From Bacteroidales bacterium UBA4459 (GTDB lineage: Bacteria; Bacteroidota; Bacteroidia; Bacteroidales; F082), in the NCBI GenBank assembly GCA_002389465.1, contig DGOT01000036.1, positions 1-5,657 of the forward strand: a DNA stretch of 5,657 bases, in the 5' to 3' direction. Below are positions 1 to 5,657 of the stretch, one piece after another (the stretch's first letter is position 1; each line of letters opens with the position of its first letter). The notes under the pieces were generated by a model. That model saw only the letters and a list, made by a program, of their open reading frames with translations. It was not told the DNA's origin and made no database searches. A program made the translations under genes and the position numbers.

Positions 1-24
1 AAGAAATAACATAATTAAGAACTA

Positions 25-54
25 TCCCAGCATAGTCTCCAGACTACATGGGGA
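25..54 (-). terminator. imperfect stem-loop downstream of psd, possible terminator
   Basis: TCCC (25-28) pairs with GGGA (51-54), and TAGTCT (33-38) pairs with AGACTA (41-46), separated by a 4x4 internal loop. The inner palindrome has only two central bases, so its last pair probably opens. Read on the minus strand the stem is followed by a T-rich but interrupted stretch down to position 1. It is placed correctly to end the psd transcript, about 50 bases after the stop, but there is no clean U-tract, so the terminator role is tentative. Confidence 0.35.
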
Positions 55-61
55 GTATTAA

Positions 62-80
62 TCTTCAGATTATATGAAGA
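62..80 (-). other. stem-loop immediately after psd
   Basis: TCTTCA (62-67) and TGAAGA (75-80) are perfect reverse complements around a 7-base loop. The hairpin lies about 20 bases beyond the psd stop codon. With only six base pairs, two of them G-C, and no following U-run, it could be a weak 3'-end structure acting with the stem at 25-54, or chance. Confidence 0.25.
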
Positions 81-101
81 AACATAAAGTATTGAAATTA
101 A

Positions 102-1073
102 TTACTCAACAGCAACCCCTATCTGTTCCCCCGTCAGCACAGAAGTTTCTAACCCTTTACCGGTGTTGGCCAACAGGTCGTTGTCGATACCAATTTTGCC
201 CTTTTCAAAAAGCAAGACCACCGTCGAACCACCGAATTTAAAATATCCTTTTTCTTCACCTTTTTCCGCCAGGTGCCCCTCATGTGTTTGCATAATACTA
301 CCTACCATAGTGGCGCCTACCTCTACCATAACCACATCACCAAATTGTGCTGTTGTAATGATTGTGTATTGCCGTTTATTTAGACAGAATATTTCAATCA
401 TTTGGTGCAAAGCAATTGGATTGACCGAATAGTAATCACCTTTAATTTCAACTACCGGAGAAACAATTCCGTTAACTGGAAAATGAAAACGGTGATAGTC
501 ATCGGGGGCCAGCCGTACAACTATAAGACTGCCGTTATTGTAATTTCGGGCGAGCAGTGAATCATCCAGGAACGATGCTACATCAAAGCGGAATCCTTTG
601 ATAATAAAATCGGAATTTGATACATTGTCCCACGCCATTAGTTTTCCATCTGCAGGAGAGACCACTACATTAGAATCGTTGTTTATGGGTCGAGCGCTTT
701 TTTTCAGTTTTCGGGTAAAGAAATCATTAAACGAGGTGAATTCCTGTTTTTCGGCAATACTCAGGTCGATGCCATATTCTTCCACGAACGGCTGTATCTT
801 CTCTTTCGAAGCAGGTTTGTCCATCATCCGGCCGTAAAGCGAAGAGGTGAACTTTCTTTTCACCAGGGTGGCCAGGGTGGCTTCGCCAATGGGGTTATTG
901 TATAGCCACACCAGCCAATTTTCTCCGGGAACTTTTTCTGTTTTCAGTTCCCCGGTCTGCCGGTCAATATAGCGAATGGGCTCCGAATCCGGCGATGGAT
1001 AAAAAGCCACAGCCAAAAGGATGGCCAGTAGCAATACGATAATGTGCCTTTTTTTGATTTTACCTGTTTTCAT
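102..1073 (-). CDS. psd: phosphatidylserine decarboxylase, membrane-anchored, clostridial type
   Basis: This enzyme decarboxylates phosphatidylserine to phosphatidylethanolamine at the inner membrane, using a pyruvoyl group made by self-cleavage. The 323-residue product has the family signatures in order: FNDFFTRKLK at 115-124, SPADGK at 139-144 (Asp142, catalytic-triad Asp), DYHRFHFP at 192-199 (His194 and His197), and FGGST at 280-284. Cleavage before Ser283 would give a long beta chain and a short alpha chain of about 41 residues carrying the pyruvoyl group. Residues 10-25 are a hydrophobic segment after a basic start, so a single N-terminal membrane anchor is likely. The block at about 34-85 (Y-x-D-R-Q-T-G, KVPGE, YNNPIG, VKRKFTSSLYG) matches, from memory, the longer clostridial-type Psd rather than the roughly 220-230-residue enzyme usual in Bacteroidota. 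The start is ATG. No phosphatidylserine synthase gene is adjacent. The family call is secure; the subtype is inferred from length and remembered motifs. Confidence 0.95.
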   Translation of the reverse strand: MKTGKIKKRHIIVLLLAILLAVAFYPSPDSEPIRYIDRQTGELKTEKVPGENWLVWLYNNPIGEATLATLVKRKFTSSLYGRMMDKPASKEKIQPFVEEYGIDLSIAEKQEFTSFNDFFTRKLKKSARPINNDSNVVVSPADGKLMAWDNVSNSDFIIKGFRFDVASFLDDSLLARNYNNGSLIVVRLAPDDYHRFHFPVNGIVSPVVEIKGDYYSVNPIALHQMIEIFCLNKRQYTIITTAQFGDVVMVEVGATMVGSIMQTHEGHLAEKGEEKGYFKFGGSTVVLLFEKGKIGIDNDLLANTGKGLETSVLTGEQIGVAVE

Positions 1074-1116
1074 TCAGCTTTGTATCATGTTTGATTTCCG
1101 GGTCAACGGTAATACA

Positions 1117-1128
1117 GGTCAAATTACG
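1117..1128 (-). promoter_or_regulatory. candidate psd promoter -7 element (CGTAATTTGACC)
   Basis: On the minus strand this reads CGTAATTTGACC, about 45 bases before the psd ATG. TAATTTG differs from the Bacteroidota -7 consensus TAnnTTTG by one missing T. Nearly the same string, CGTAATTTCGACC, lies upstream of the helicase gene at 4061-4073. I find no good TTTG at the expected -33 distance, so this rests on the shared motif and its position. Confidence 0.35.
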
Positions 1129-1216
1129 GAAAATATTTTCAATTGAAAGATTGTGACATGAACACCCGATTTATTTTTTTCCTGGTTTTAAGTCTTTTTT
1201 AAGAAGCCGGGAATAA

Positions 1217-1224
1217 TATCCTTG
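1217..1224 (+). promoter_or_regulatory. candidate -7 element (TATCCTTG) for the membrane-protein gene
   Basis: TATCCTTG matches TAnnTTTG at five of six defined positions and lies 39 bases before the GTG start, which would give a short leader. A T-run at 1195-1200 lies upstream but is not a TTTG box. The rest of the 190-base divergent region (1074-1263) is AT-rich and holds no RNA gene or ORF of note that I can see. This is a weak call. Confidence 0.2.
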
Positions 1225-1263
1225 TTTCCAAGTCGTTTTAGTTAAAATGAAAAAAACTTTTAG

Positions 1264-2763
1264 GTGAAAATTAAAAAACTTGTGGTAGTTATTATAAACA
1301 CTGCCCTTTTTCCATGGCTGTTTTACGATCATTCTATTGGCCTTAATCTCTTGCTATTTAACCTGCTGGTTTTAAGCGGTCTTTATATCACCGACAAGCT
1401 GGATCTGAAAAGTAGTTTAAACAGGTACATTTCGGCAGGGACACTGCTCACGGCTTTTTTTGTTGTTTACAATGGCTCCGACCTGGCAATTGCCGTAAAT
1501 ATATTATCATTGTTCTTTCTGGCAGGCACCGAGCTTTTCCCTAAAGGAAGAAACCTGTTTTACACTTCTCTGATATCATTCGTTAATTTCTTTTCGGCCC
1601 AACTCAGTTTCACTTCTTTAACAAGAGGACTTACATCTGGGATGAAAAAGTTTAAAGTCTTTAGTCTCCTCAAGCTGATACTAATTCCTCTGGGTATTGT
1701 GTTGTTGTTCATGCTCATGTACAAAACGGCGAACCCGGTTTTTGAGGGACTGGTAAAATCTTTCTTCGATGCCATTGAGTCCTTTTTCACCTGGTTTTTC
1801 AAGCATATAGATGTTGCCCTGATAATGACTGTCATTTTTGGATTTGTACTTTCGAACTATTTCTTCCTGGGAGAATCGAATAAGTTCATCGCGGGACTGG
1901 ATGAGAGCAGTTCTGACCAGCTGAATAGAAAACGAAAGAAGGTTATTTCAGGGTTTAACAGTACAGGATTAAAAAATGAATATAAATCGGCTATCATATT
2001 GTTTGCTTTGCTCAACCTGTTGATTTTGGTCATTAACCTGATTGATGTCTGGTGGGTCTGGTTCAATTTCGAGTGGAGCGGCGAATACCTGAAACAGTTT
2101 GTTCACGAGGACACTTACATATTAATCCTTTCGATTCTAATTTCTCTGGCCATTAGCATTTTCTATTTTAGGGGGAATATCAATTTCCTGAAAAATAATA
2201 GGTTGTTGAAATACCTGGCCTATGTCTGGCTCGGTCAAAATGCTATACTCACCCTGTCGGTCGGAATAAGAAACTTCTGGTACATCCACTACTTTTCGTT
2301 GGCTTATTTAAGGATTGGGGTTGTGTTTTTCCTTCTGCTCACGCTTTTCAGTATTTATACGGTTTATGTAAAAATCAGGGACAAAAAAACCACCTATTAC
2401 CTGTTCAGAAAGAATGCATTGGCCGCGTATGTTTTACTGATTACTATGGCGTTTTTTAACTGGGATATTATTATAGTCCGGTATAATTTCAGCCATGCCG
2501 AAACAGCGTTTATTCATTTTGATTTTCTTGCCAGTCTCAGCGATAATGCCCTGCCGTATCTCGAGAAGTCAAAGACAGAGTTGGCAGAGATTGATAAATT
2601 CCAAAGAGAAAGATTTCCTTTCAGGGAGCAATATTTGTCAAGTGAGCAATATGCCGATAGGATTGGCGTCAGAAAACAAAACTTTCTGCAGAGCTGGCAG
2701 GAACGAAGCTGGCAGGAATGGAATTTTGCCGGCGAAAGGGCATACAGGAAACTGACAGAATAG
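1264..2763 (+). CDS. multi-pass membrane protein, DUF4173/DUF4153-like
   Basis: This 499-residue integral membrane protein has no assigned function. Hydrophobic segments lie at roughly 5-20, 26-42, 55-70, 74-92, 135-153, 182-203, 241-262, 284-302, 316-333, 346-369 and 384-404, so about ten or eleven membrane passes. A polar loop at about 204-240 includes a basic NRKRKK patch. The HEDTY motif (281-285), the aromatic and charged loop before it, and the C-terminal soluble tail with SDNALPYL (426-433) and SWQEWNF...RAYRKL (482-497) resemble DUF4173/DUF4153 proteins of Bacteroidota. The start is GTG at 1264: an in-frame TAG ends at 1263, and the next in-frame Met is residue 127, so an upstream start is excluded and a downstream ATG would lose four membrane segments. 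A six-codon frame starting at ATG 1247 ends at the TGA overlapping this GTG. The tail contains short tandem duplications. The gene is divergent from psd and convergent with the helicase. Family assignment is from memory of the motifs and topology. Confidence 0.8.
   Translation: MKIKKLVVVIINTALFPWLFYDHSIGLNLLLFNLLVLSGLYITDKLDLKSSLNRYISAGTLLTAFFVVYNGSDLAIAVNILSLFFLAGTELFPKGRNLFYTSLISFVNFFSAQLSFTSLTRGLTSGMKKFKVFSLLKLILIPLGIVLLFMLMYKTANPVFEGLVKSFFDAIESFFTWFFKHIDVALIMTVIFGFVLSNYFFLGESNKFIAGLDESSSDQLNRKRKKVISGFNSTGLKNEYKSAIILFALLNLLILVINLIDVWWVWFNFEWSGEYLKQFVHEDTYILILSILISLAISIFYFRGNINFLKNNRLLKYLAYVWLGQNAILTLSVGIRNFWYIHYFSLAYLRIGVVFFLLLTLFSIYTVYVKIRDKKTTYYLFRKNALAAYVLLITMAFFNWDIIIVRYNFSHAETAFIHFDFLASLSDNALPYLEKSKTELAEIDKFQRERFPFREQYLSSEQYADRIGVRKQNFLQSWQERSWQEWNFAGERAYRKLTE
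2626..2718 (+). repeat. two short direct repeats in the tail of the membrane-protein gene
   Basis: GAGCAATAT occurs at 2626-2634 and 2644-2652, an 18-base period that codes for two EQY steps. AGCTGGCAGGAA occurs exactly at 2692-2703 and 2707-2718, a 15-base period that codes for SWQER followed by SWQEW. Both periods are multiples of three, so the reading frame is kept. They look like in-frame micro-duplications in the soluble C-terminal tail. Confidence 0.7.
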
Positions 2764-2797
2764 AATGCAGAGTGAGCATTTTAGGTTAGAAGTTTAT

Positions 2798-2821
2798 TTA
2801 CTCACCTGAAAGCGAGAGTAA
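2798..2821. terminator. weak hairpin in the convergent gap, possible shared terminator
   Basis: TTACTC (2798-2803) and GAGTAA (2816-2821) are perfect reverse complements around a 12-base loop, between the stops of the converging membrane-protein and helicase genes. GTGAG (2772-2776) can also pair with CTCAC (2801-2805), an alternative fold. Neither strand shows a strong U-tract after the stem. A shared terminator is expected in this 68-base gap, but the sequence support is modest. Confidence 0.25.
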
Positions 2822-2831
2822 CTCCTGCGCA

Positions 2832-4040
2832 TTATTTTCTGAATTTTTTCCTTGAAAAATTCCGTTTCTGATAAGGTCTTCTTTTGCGCGGTTTGTACTC
2901 GGGGGCTTCGCCGAGTTCATGGGGTACCGTTGCCTTATGAACAGGATGCCCCAGTAGTTCTTCTATTTCCATAAATTTTCCCTGCGAGCTCTCATCAATC
3001 AGCGTAATGGCTACACCGTCGGCCTCGGCACGGGCGGTGCGGCCAATGCGGTGGATGTAGTCTTCGCCATCGTTAGGCACATCAAAGTTGATCACCAGGT
3101 CGATGTCTTCAATATCAATACCACGCGATAAGATATCCGTAGCCACCAGCACATTGATGCGGCGTGCCTTGAAAGCCCGCAACGCTTCTTCTCTTTTCTG
3201 CTGGTCGAGGTCGGAGTGGATGTCGGCTACCTGAAGCTTTTTCTTTTTGAGCGTTTTCGCCAGTTCTTTGGTACTGATCTTTGTCGAACAGAAGATCAGC
3301 ACGCTCCGCAGTTGTTTCGACTGCAGCAGGTACGATACCAGCGGTATCTTCTGCTTGCTGTAAACTACATAAGCAATTTGCAGGATCTTCTCGGCAGGTT
3401 TCGACATGGCAATGCTGACTTCCTTTGGATCGGTCAATACCTTTTTTGCCAGCGTCCGTATTTTTTGTGGCATAGTGGCTGAAAACAGCAGGTTCTGCCT
3501 TTTTTCGGGCAGGTACGAGATGATCTTCATGATGTCTTCAAAAAAGCCCATATCCAGCATGCGATCGGCTTCATCAAGGATAAGATATTTTAAATCTGAT
3601 ACTTTTACATAACCCATATTAAAATGGGCAATTAACCTTCCCGGTGTACCGATAATTACATCAGCACCGTCTGACAGTGCTTTCTTTTCCTGGGCGTATG
3701 AAATTCCATCGGTACCACCATATACGGCAATAGAACTTACCGGTGTGAAATAGGAAAACCCTTCCATCTGTTGGTCGATCTGCACAGCCAGTTCACGTGT
3801 GGGAACAATGATCAGTGCTTTTACCTGGTGATGGTTTTGTTCGCCTGTGATGATCTTATGGATGATAGGCAGTAAAAAAGCCGCTGTTTTTCCTGTTCCT
3901 GTCTGTGCCGATGCAATGACATCATGCCCCTCCAAAATCATGGGTATTACCTGTTCCTGCACGGGCGTGGCTTGCTTGTAACCGATGGCCTCAATACCTT
4001 CCTGTACCCGTTCGTCAAATGAAAATTCTTTAAAATCCAA
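2832..4040 (-). CDS. DEAD-box ATP-dependent RNA helicase, RhlE-like
   Basis: This cytoplasmic ATP-dependent RNA helicase would remodel RNA duplexes or RNA-protein complexes, for example in ribosome assembly, mRNA decay or cold adaptation. The 402-residue protein has all core motifs: Q motif GYKQATPVQ (20-28), motif I AQTGTGKT (45-52), Ia PTRELA (80-85), GG (108-109), Ib TPGR (132-135), II DEAD (156-159), III SAT (187-189), IV LIFCST (248-253), V ATD...RGID (300-309) and VI HRIGRTAR (330-337). A basic tail follows, with 12 Lys or Arg in the last 20 residues, and no DbpA-type RNA-binding domain. This short layout fits RhlE-like proteins. The start is TTG at 4040: an in-frame TAA lies 12 bases upstream, and the next Met (residue 34) would remove the Q motif. 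No Shine-Dalgarno is visible. An intact enzyme is expected; its exact substrate cannot be read from sequence. Confidence 0.95.
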   Translation of the reverse strand: MDFKEFSFDERVQEGIEAIGYKQATPVQEQVIPMILEGHDVIASAQTGTGKTAAFLLPIIHKIITGEQNHHQVKALIIVPTRELAVQIDQQMEGFSYFTPVSSIAVYGGTDGISYAQEKKALSDGADVIIGTPGRLIAHFNMGYVKVSDLKYLILDEADRMLDMGFFEDIMKIISYLPEKRQNLLFSATMPQKIRTLAKKVLTDPKEVSIAMSKPAEKILQIAYVVYSKQKIPLVSYLLQSKQLRSVLIFCSTKISTKELAKTLKKKKLQVADIHSDLDQQKREEALRAFKARRINVLVATDILSRGIDIEDIDLVINFDVPNDGEDYIHRIGRTARAEADGVAITLIDESSQGKFMEIEELLGHPVHKATVPHELGEAPEYKPRKRRPYQKRNFSRKKFRK

Positions 4041-4060
4041 TGGTTTGTTTTATAAAAATC

Positions 4061-4073
4061 GGTCGAAATTACG
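4061..4073 (-). promoter_or_regulatory. candidate helicase promoter -7 element (CGTAATTTCGACC)
   Basis: On the minus strand TAATTTCG matches the Bacteroidota TAnnTTTG -7 consensus except for one C, and ends 23 bases before the TTG start. The same string minus one C lies before psd (1117-1128). A TTTTG (4090 down to 4086) lies upstream, but the 14-base spacing is shorter than the usual 19 or so. It suggests the helicase has its own promoter rather than depending on the Nim-like gene 88 bases upstream. Confidence 0.4.
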
Positions 4074-4128
4074 AAATAACCTGCACAAAACAGGTTTCTC
4101 AGGAAATAAGAATGCTTTCAGGCTTCTT

Positions 4129-4602
4129 TCATTCATGATCCGAGTCTCCTGATTGCTTTGCTGTCAGGCTGTCGATTTCTATCACCAACAGGACCATACT
4201 TTCTAATGATTTGTCGCTGTATATATTTTTTTCCGCCCCCCCGTATTTCGACATGATGATATCAAGTCCCGTCTTCTTTTTTAATTTATCATGGATAACA
4301 GTAACATATCCGTAACCGATCAACGACCGGTATTTTGTAGTCCAACGGCAGGCAGTTTCGTGGGTAACAACCTCGTGATGTAACTCCATTTCGAAACATA
4401 CGCGGTTGTTCCGTTTGATCATCTCGATTTTGCGTCCTTTGGGAGTCGAGTGGATATAGATTTTGTTGTCTTTGTAACCGAAATTCACGGGAACAATATA
4501 AGGATCGCCATCGGTGGAAAAGGCCAGACGGCAAATGTCAGACTTGTTCAATATCGTAGCAATAATTTTTGGATTGCTTATCAGTTTTTCGGATCGTCGC
4601 AT
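4129..4602 (-). CDS. pyridoxamine 5'-phosphate oxidase family protein, Nim-like
   Basis: This small split-barrel flavoprotein-fold protein belongs to the family that includes the 5-nitroimidazole resistance (Nim) proteins. From Met at 4602 it is 157 residues. Visible family features are MRRSEK at 1-6, a helix followed by CRLAF, PYIVPVNFGY at 34-43, the YIHSTPKGRK strand-turn (49-58; His51 is the candidate for the reactive His of NimA-type proteins), VCFEME, and CRWTTKYRSLIGYG at 85-98. These proteins usually dimerise and bind FMN, F420 or haem; which cofactor applies here cannot be told. Family membership does not prove nitroimidazole reductase activity, since most members are uncharacterised. 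I prefer ATG 4602 because relatives commonly begin MRRKDR. TTG at 4614 would add four residues and give a MYEIMRR start that some relatives also show. The gene sits directly after a terminator and 88 bases before the helicase. Confidence 0.85.
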   Translation of the reverse strand: MRRSEKLISNPKIIATILNKSDICRLAFSTDGDPYIVPVNFGYKDNKIYIHSTPKGRKIEMIKRNNRVCFEMELHHEVVTHETACRWTTKYRSLIGYGYVTVIHDKLKKKTGLDIIMSKYGGAEKNIYSDKSLESMVLLVIEIDSLTAKQSGDSDHE

Positions 4603-4625
4603 AATCTCATACAAATAAAATGAAC

Positions 4626-4654
4626 AAAAAAAAAGCGCCTTTTCAGACGCTTTT
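4626..4654 (-). terminator. intrinsic terminator after the VPS10/BNR gene
   Basis: On the minus strand AAAAGCG (4654-4648) pairs with CGCTTTT (4637-4631). After one A-C mismatch, two further pairs (4645-4646 with 4639-4640) close a four-base loop. The stem is followed by an unbroken run of nine T (4634-4626, partly in the stem), the classic intrinsic terminator form. It starts 11 bases after the stop codon of the gene at 4665. On the plus strand the stem is followed by TTTTATAT, so it may work both ways, but no plus-strand gene ends here. Confidence 0.82.
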
Positions 4655-4664
4655 ATATGGGTGT

Positions 4665-5657
4665 TTAGTTAAGTTTCGGCTTCCTTCCCGGTGTGTACGG
4701 TGCTTTCAGCTTATCAAGCTCGTTATCGAGGACCTGCAATTTACTGTCGATCTCTGTCAGCTTTTCCAATACCGGTGGCAGGGCGTTCATCAGGATGCCG
4801 TAGTTTTCCTTCTGCGTGTCCGTCGGTGCCGAGGTTGATTGCCAGGCGCCGGAAAGAATGGCCCACAGGCGATTGCTCAGTGGTACCGGTTCGGGCGGCA
4901 CCTCTTCCTGGCTTGCTTTGGCCGGTGTTCCGTCAAAGAGGAAATTGATGTCGTCCAGTTCGTTCTGAATGGCGGCAGCTTCGTTCTTCATCTTCACCGG
5001 TGCGTTGTTCGACTGCTGCAGGGCCTGGCGGATGTAAGCAGTTTTTGTATCCAGCTCTTCGTGGTATTTTTCAATGTCATTGACCAGCCGCCACAAGTCG
5101 GTCACCTTATCGTAAAAGGCCATCATATCTTCCCTGCTTTCCGCCGGCAGGGTGGTATTCTCCAGTACTTTGGTGTTAAAGCTCACCGGCCCGGCCAGCA
5201 AGGTCTCTTCACCGTCGTGGAACATGTTCAGCTCCACGGTGTATGTGCCGGGTAATGCCATCATACCGCTGCCGCTGTCTTTCATCGGGTCGAACTTTTT
5301 GTTGTTGAGATTTACACGTGTCGGCTTTCCATAGCGCAGGTCCCATGTAGTGCGGCTGATCCCTTTCGAAACGTTTTTATACAGCGTCCGGGCCACGGTC
5401 CCGTTTTTGTCCTTGATGGTAAATATAAGGTATGGCCCCATTTCCCGTTTTTCGGCATCCAGTTGCTCTTTGGTGGGTTGCGGAATCGGTTTCCCTTCTT
5501 TGAAAAGTTCCTTTTCTTTTTTCAGCCGTTGCGCTTTCAGCGTTTTCGGCATCTCTTTCACATAATAGGTGAAGGTGGCTCCGAAAGGCGGGTTGGGCGC
5601 ATGATAAACGCCCGACCCCGTTCCGTAACGGCTGTTCTGTTGCACATACATCAGTGC
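4665..5657 (-). CDS. VPS10/sortilin-like BNR-repeat 'glycosyl hydrolase', C-terminal part (partial)
   Basis: The reading frame is open to the right edge, reading Ala-Leu-Met-Tyr-Val-Gln-Gln, so the gene begins outside the window and 330 residues are seen. Numbering from the Met at 5651, NSRYGTGS (6-13) and APNPPFGATFTYY (18-30) resemble the end of the beta-propeller in large (about 1000-residue) Bacteroidota proteins annotated as glycosyl hydrolase or VPS10/BNR-repeat proteins. A Lys/Glu-rich helical insertion follows (35-70). Next is a beta-sandwich-like region with GPYLIFTI, GISRTTWDLRYG (97-108) and LPGTYTVEL (133-141), and then a helical region (about 170-320) with coiled-coil character and a Pro-rich linker at 250-258. 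No type IX secretion C-terminal domain is present; the protein ends in a Pro/Lys-rich tail. Relatives normally carry a signal peptide, so export to the periplasm or outside is likely but not visible. Enzyme activity is unproven despite the usual name; propeller proteins of this kind may bind partners instead. Confidence 0.85.
   Translation of the reverse strand, partial: ALMYVQQNSRYGTGSGVYHAPNPPFGATFTYYVKEMPKTLKAQRLKKEKELFKEGKPIPQPTKEQLDAEKREMGPYLIFTIKDKNGTVARTLYKNVSKGISRTTWDLRYGKPTRVNLNNKKFDPMKDSGSGMMALPGTYTVELNMFHDGEETLLAGPVSFNTKVLENTTLPAESREDMMAFYDKVTDLWRLVNDIEKYHEELDTKTAYIRQALQQSNNAPVKMKNEAAAIQNELDDINFLFDGTPAKASQEEVPPEPVPLSNRLWAILSGAWQSTSAPTDTQKENYGILMNALPPVLEKLTEIDSKLQVLDNELDKLKAPYTPGRKPKLN

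Noticed and set aside
163..432. Plus-strand open frame opposite psd.
   Set aside because: It is fully antisense to the conserved catalytic end of psd, and its product has no recognisable family features.
1173..1180. TATTTTTT as a promoter -7 box, with TTG at 1151-1153 and an 18-base spacer, for the membrane-protein gene.
   Set aside because: It lacks the final G, sits in a simple T-run, and would leave a leader of about 80 bases. The TATCCTTG at 1217 is a slightly better candidate.
1074..1263. Possible tRNA, small RNA or riboswitch in the divergent intergenic region.
   Set aside because: No cloverleaf, T-loop GTTC pattern or extended pairing was found; only promoter-like AT-rich sequence is seen.
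1560..2066. Two minus-strand open frames opposite the membrane-protein gene.
   Set aside because: They are shadows of hydrophobic codons on the other strand, with no family features and no plausible leader.
4289..4534. Second minus-strand frame inside the Nim-like gene.
   Set aside because: It overlaps the conserved PNVFGY/HSTPKG region in another frame, and its Arg/Gln-rich product is unlike any known family.
4839..5255. Long plus-strand open frame opposite the VPS10/BNR gene.
   Set aside because: It is antisense to a gene with clear family motifs, its product is Cys/His/Arg-rich and low in recognisable structure, and the region is relatively G+C-rich, which lengthens chance frames.
1..5657. 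A mobile element, CRISPR array, defence or other novel multi-gene system.
   Set aside because: There are no transposase or integrase motifs, no spaced repeats and no terminal inverted repeats. All five genes belong to known families and show no shared operon structure.

Overview
The window looks like ordinary chromosomal DNA from a Bacteroidota bacterium, probably Bacteroidales or Marinilabiliales; the exact lineage is inference. Supporting signs are a Bacteroidota-style DUF4173/DUF4153 membrane protein, a short RhlE-like DEAD-box helicase, a long VPS10/BNR-type 'glycosyl hydrolase' C-terminus, AT-rich leaders without Shine-Dalgarno sequences, and promoter-like GTAATTT-G boxes resembling the Bacteroidota TAnnTTTG element.

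Layout from left to right. Positions 1-101 lie downstream of the first gene and hold two stem-loops. Positions 102-1073 (minus) encode a membrane-anchored phosphatidylserine decarboxylase of the clostridial type. Positions 1074-1263 are a divergent intergenic region with candidate promoters both ways. Positions 1264-2763 (plus, GTG start) encode a multi-pass membrane protein of unknown function. Positions 2764-2831 are a short convergent gap. Positions 2832-4040 (minus, TTG start) encode a DEAD-box RNA helicase, with a candidate promoter just upstream. Positions 4129-4602 (minus) encode a small flavin-fold protein of the pyridoxamine-phosphate-oxidase/Nim family. Positions 4626-4654 are a strong intrinsic terminator. 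Positions 4665-5657 (minus) are the C-terminal third or so of a large VPS10/BNR-repeat protein whose start lies beyond the right edge.

The genes do not form one pathway. They cover phospholipid synthesis (Psd), RNA remodelling (helicase), a possible redox or detoxification role (Nim-like), and an exported beta-propeller protein. Each appears to be its own transcription unit or nearly so. No mobile element, CRISPR array, tRNA, rRNA or defence system is visible, and I see no convincing novel system. The points most worth a second look are the clostridial-type Psd without a synthase neighbour, the shared promoter-like element before psd and the helicase, non-ATG starts on two or three genes, tandem micro-duplications in the membrane-protein tail, and the terminator pressed against the start of the Nim-like gene.
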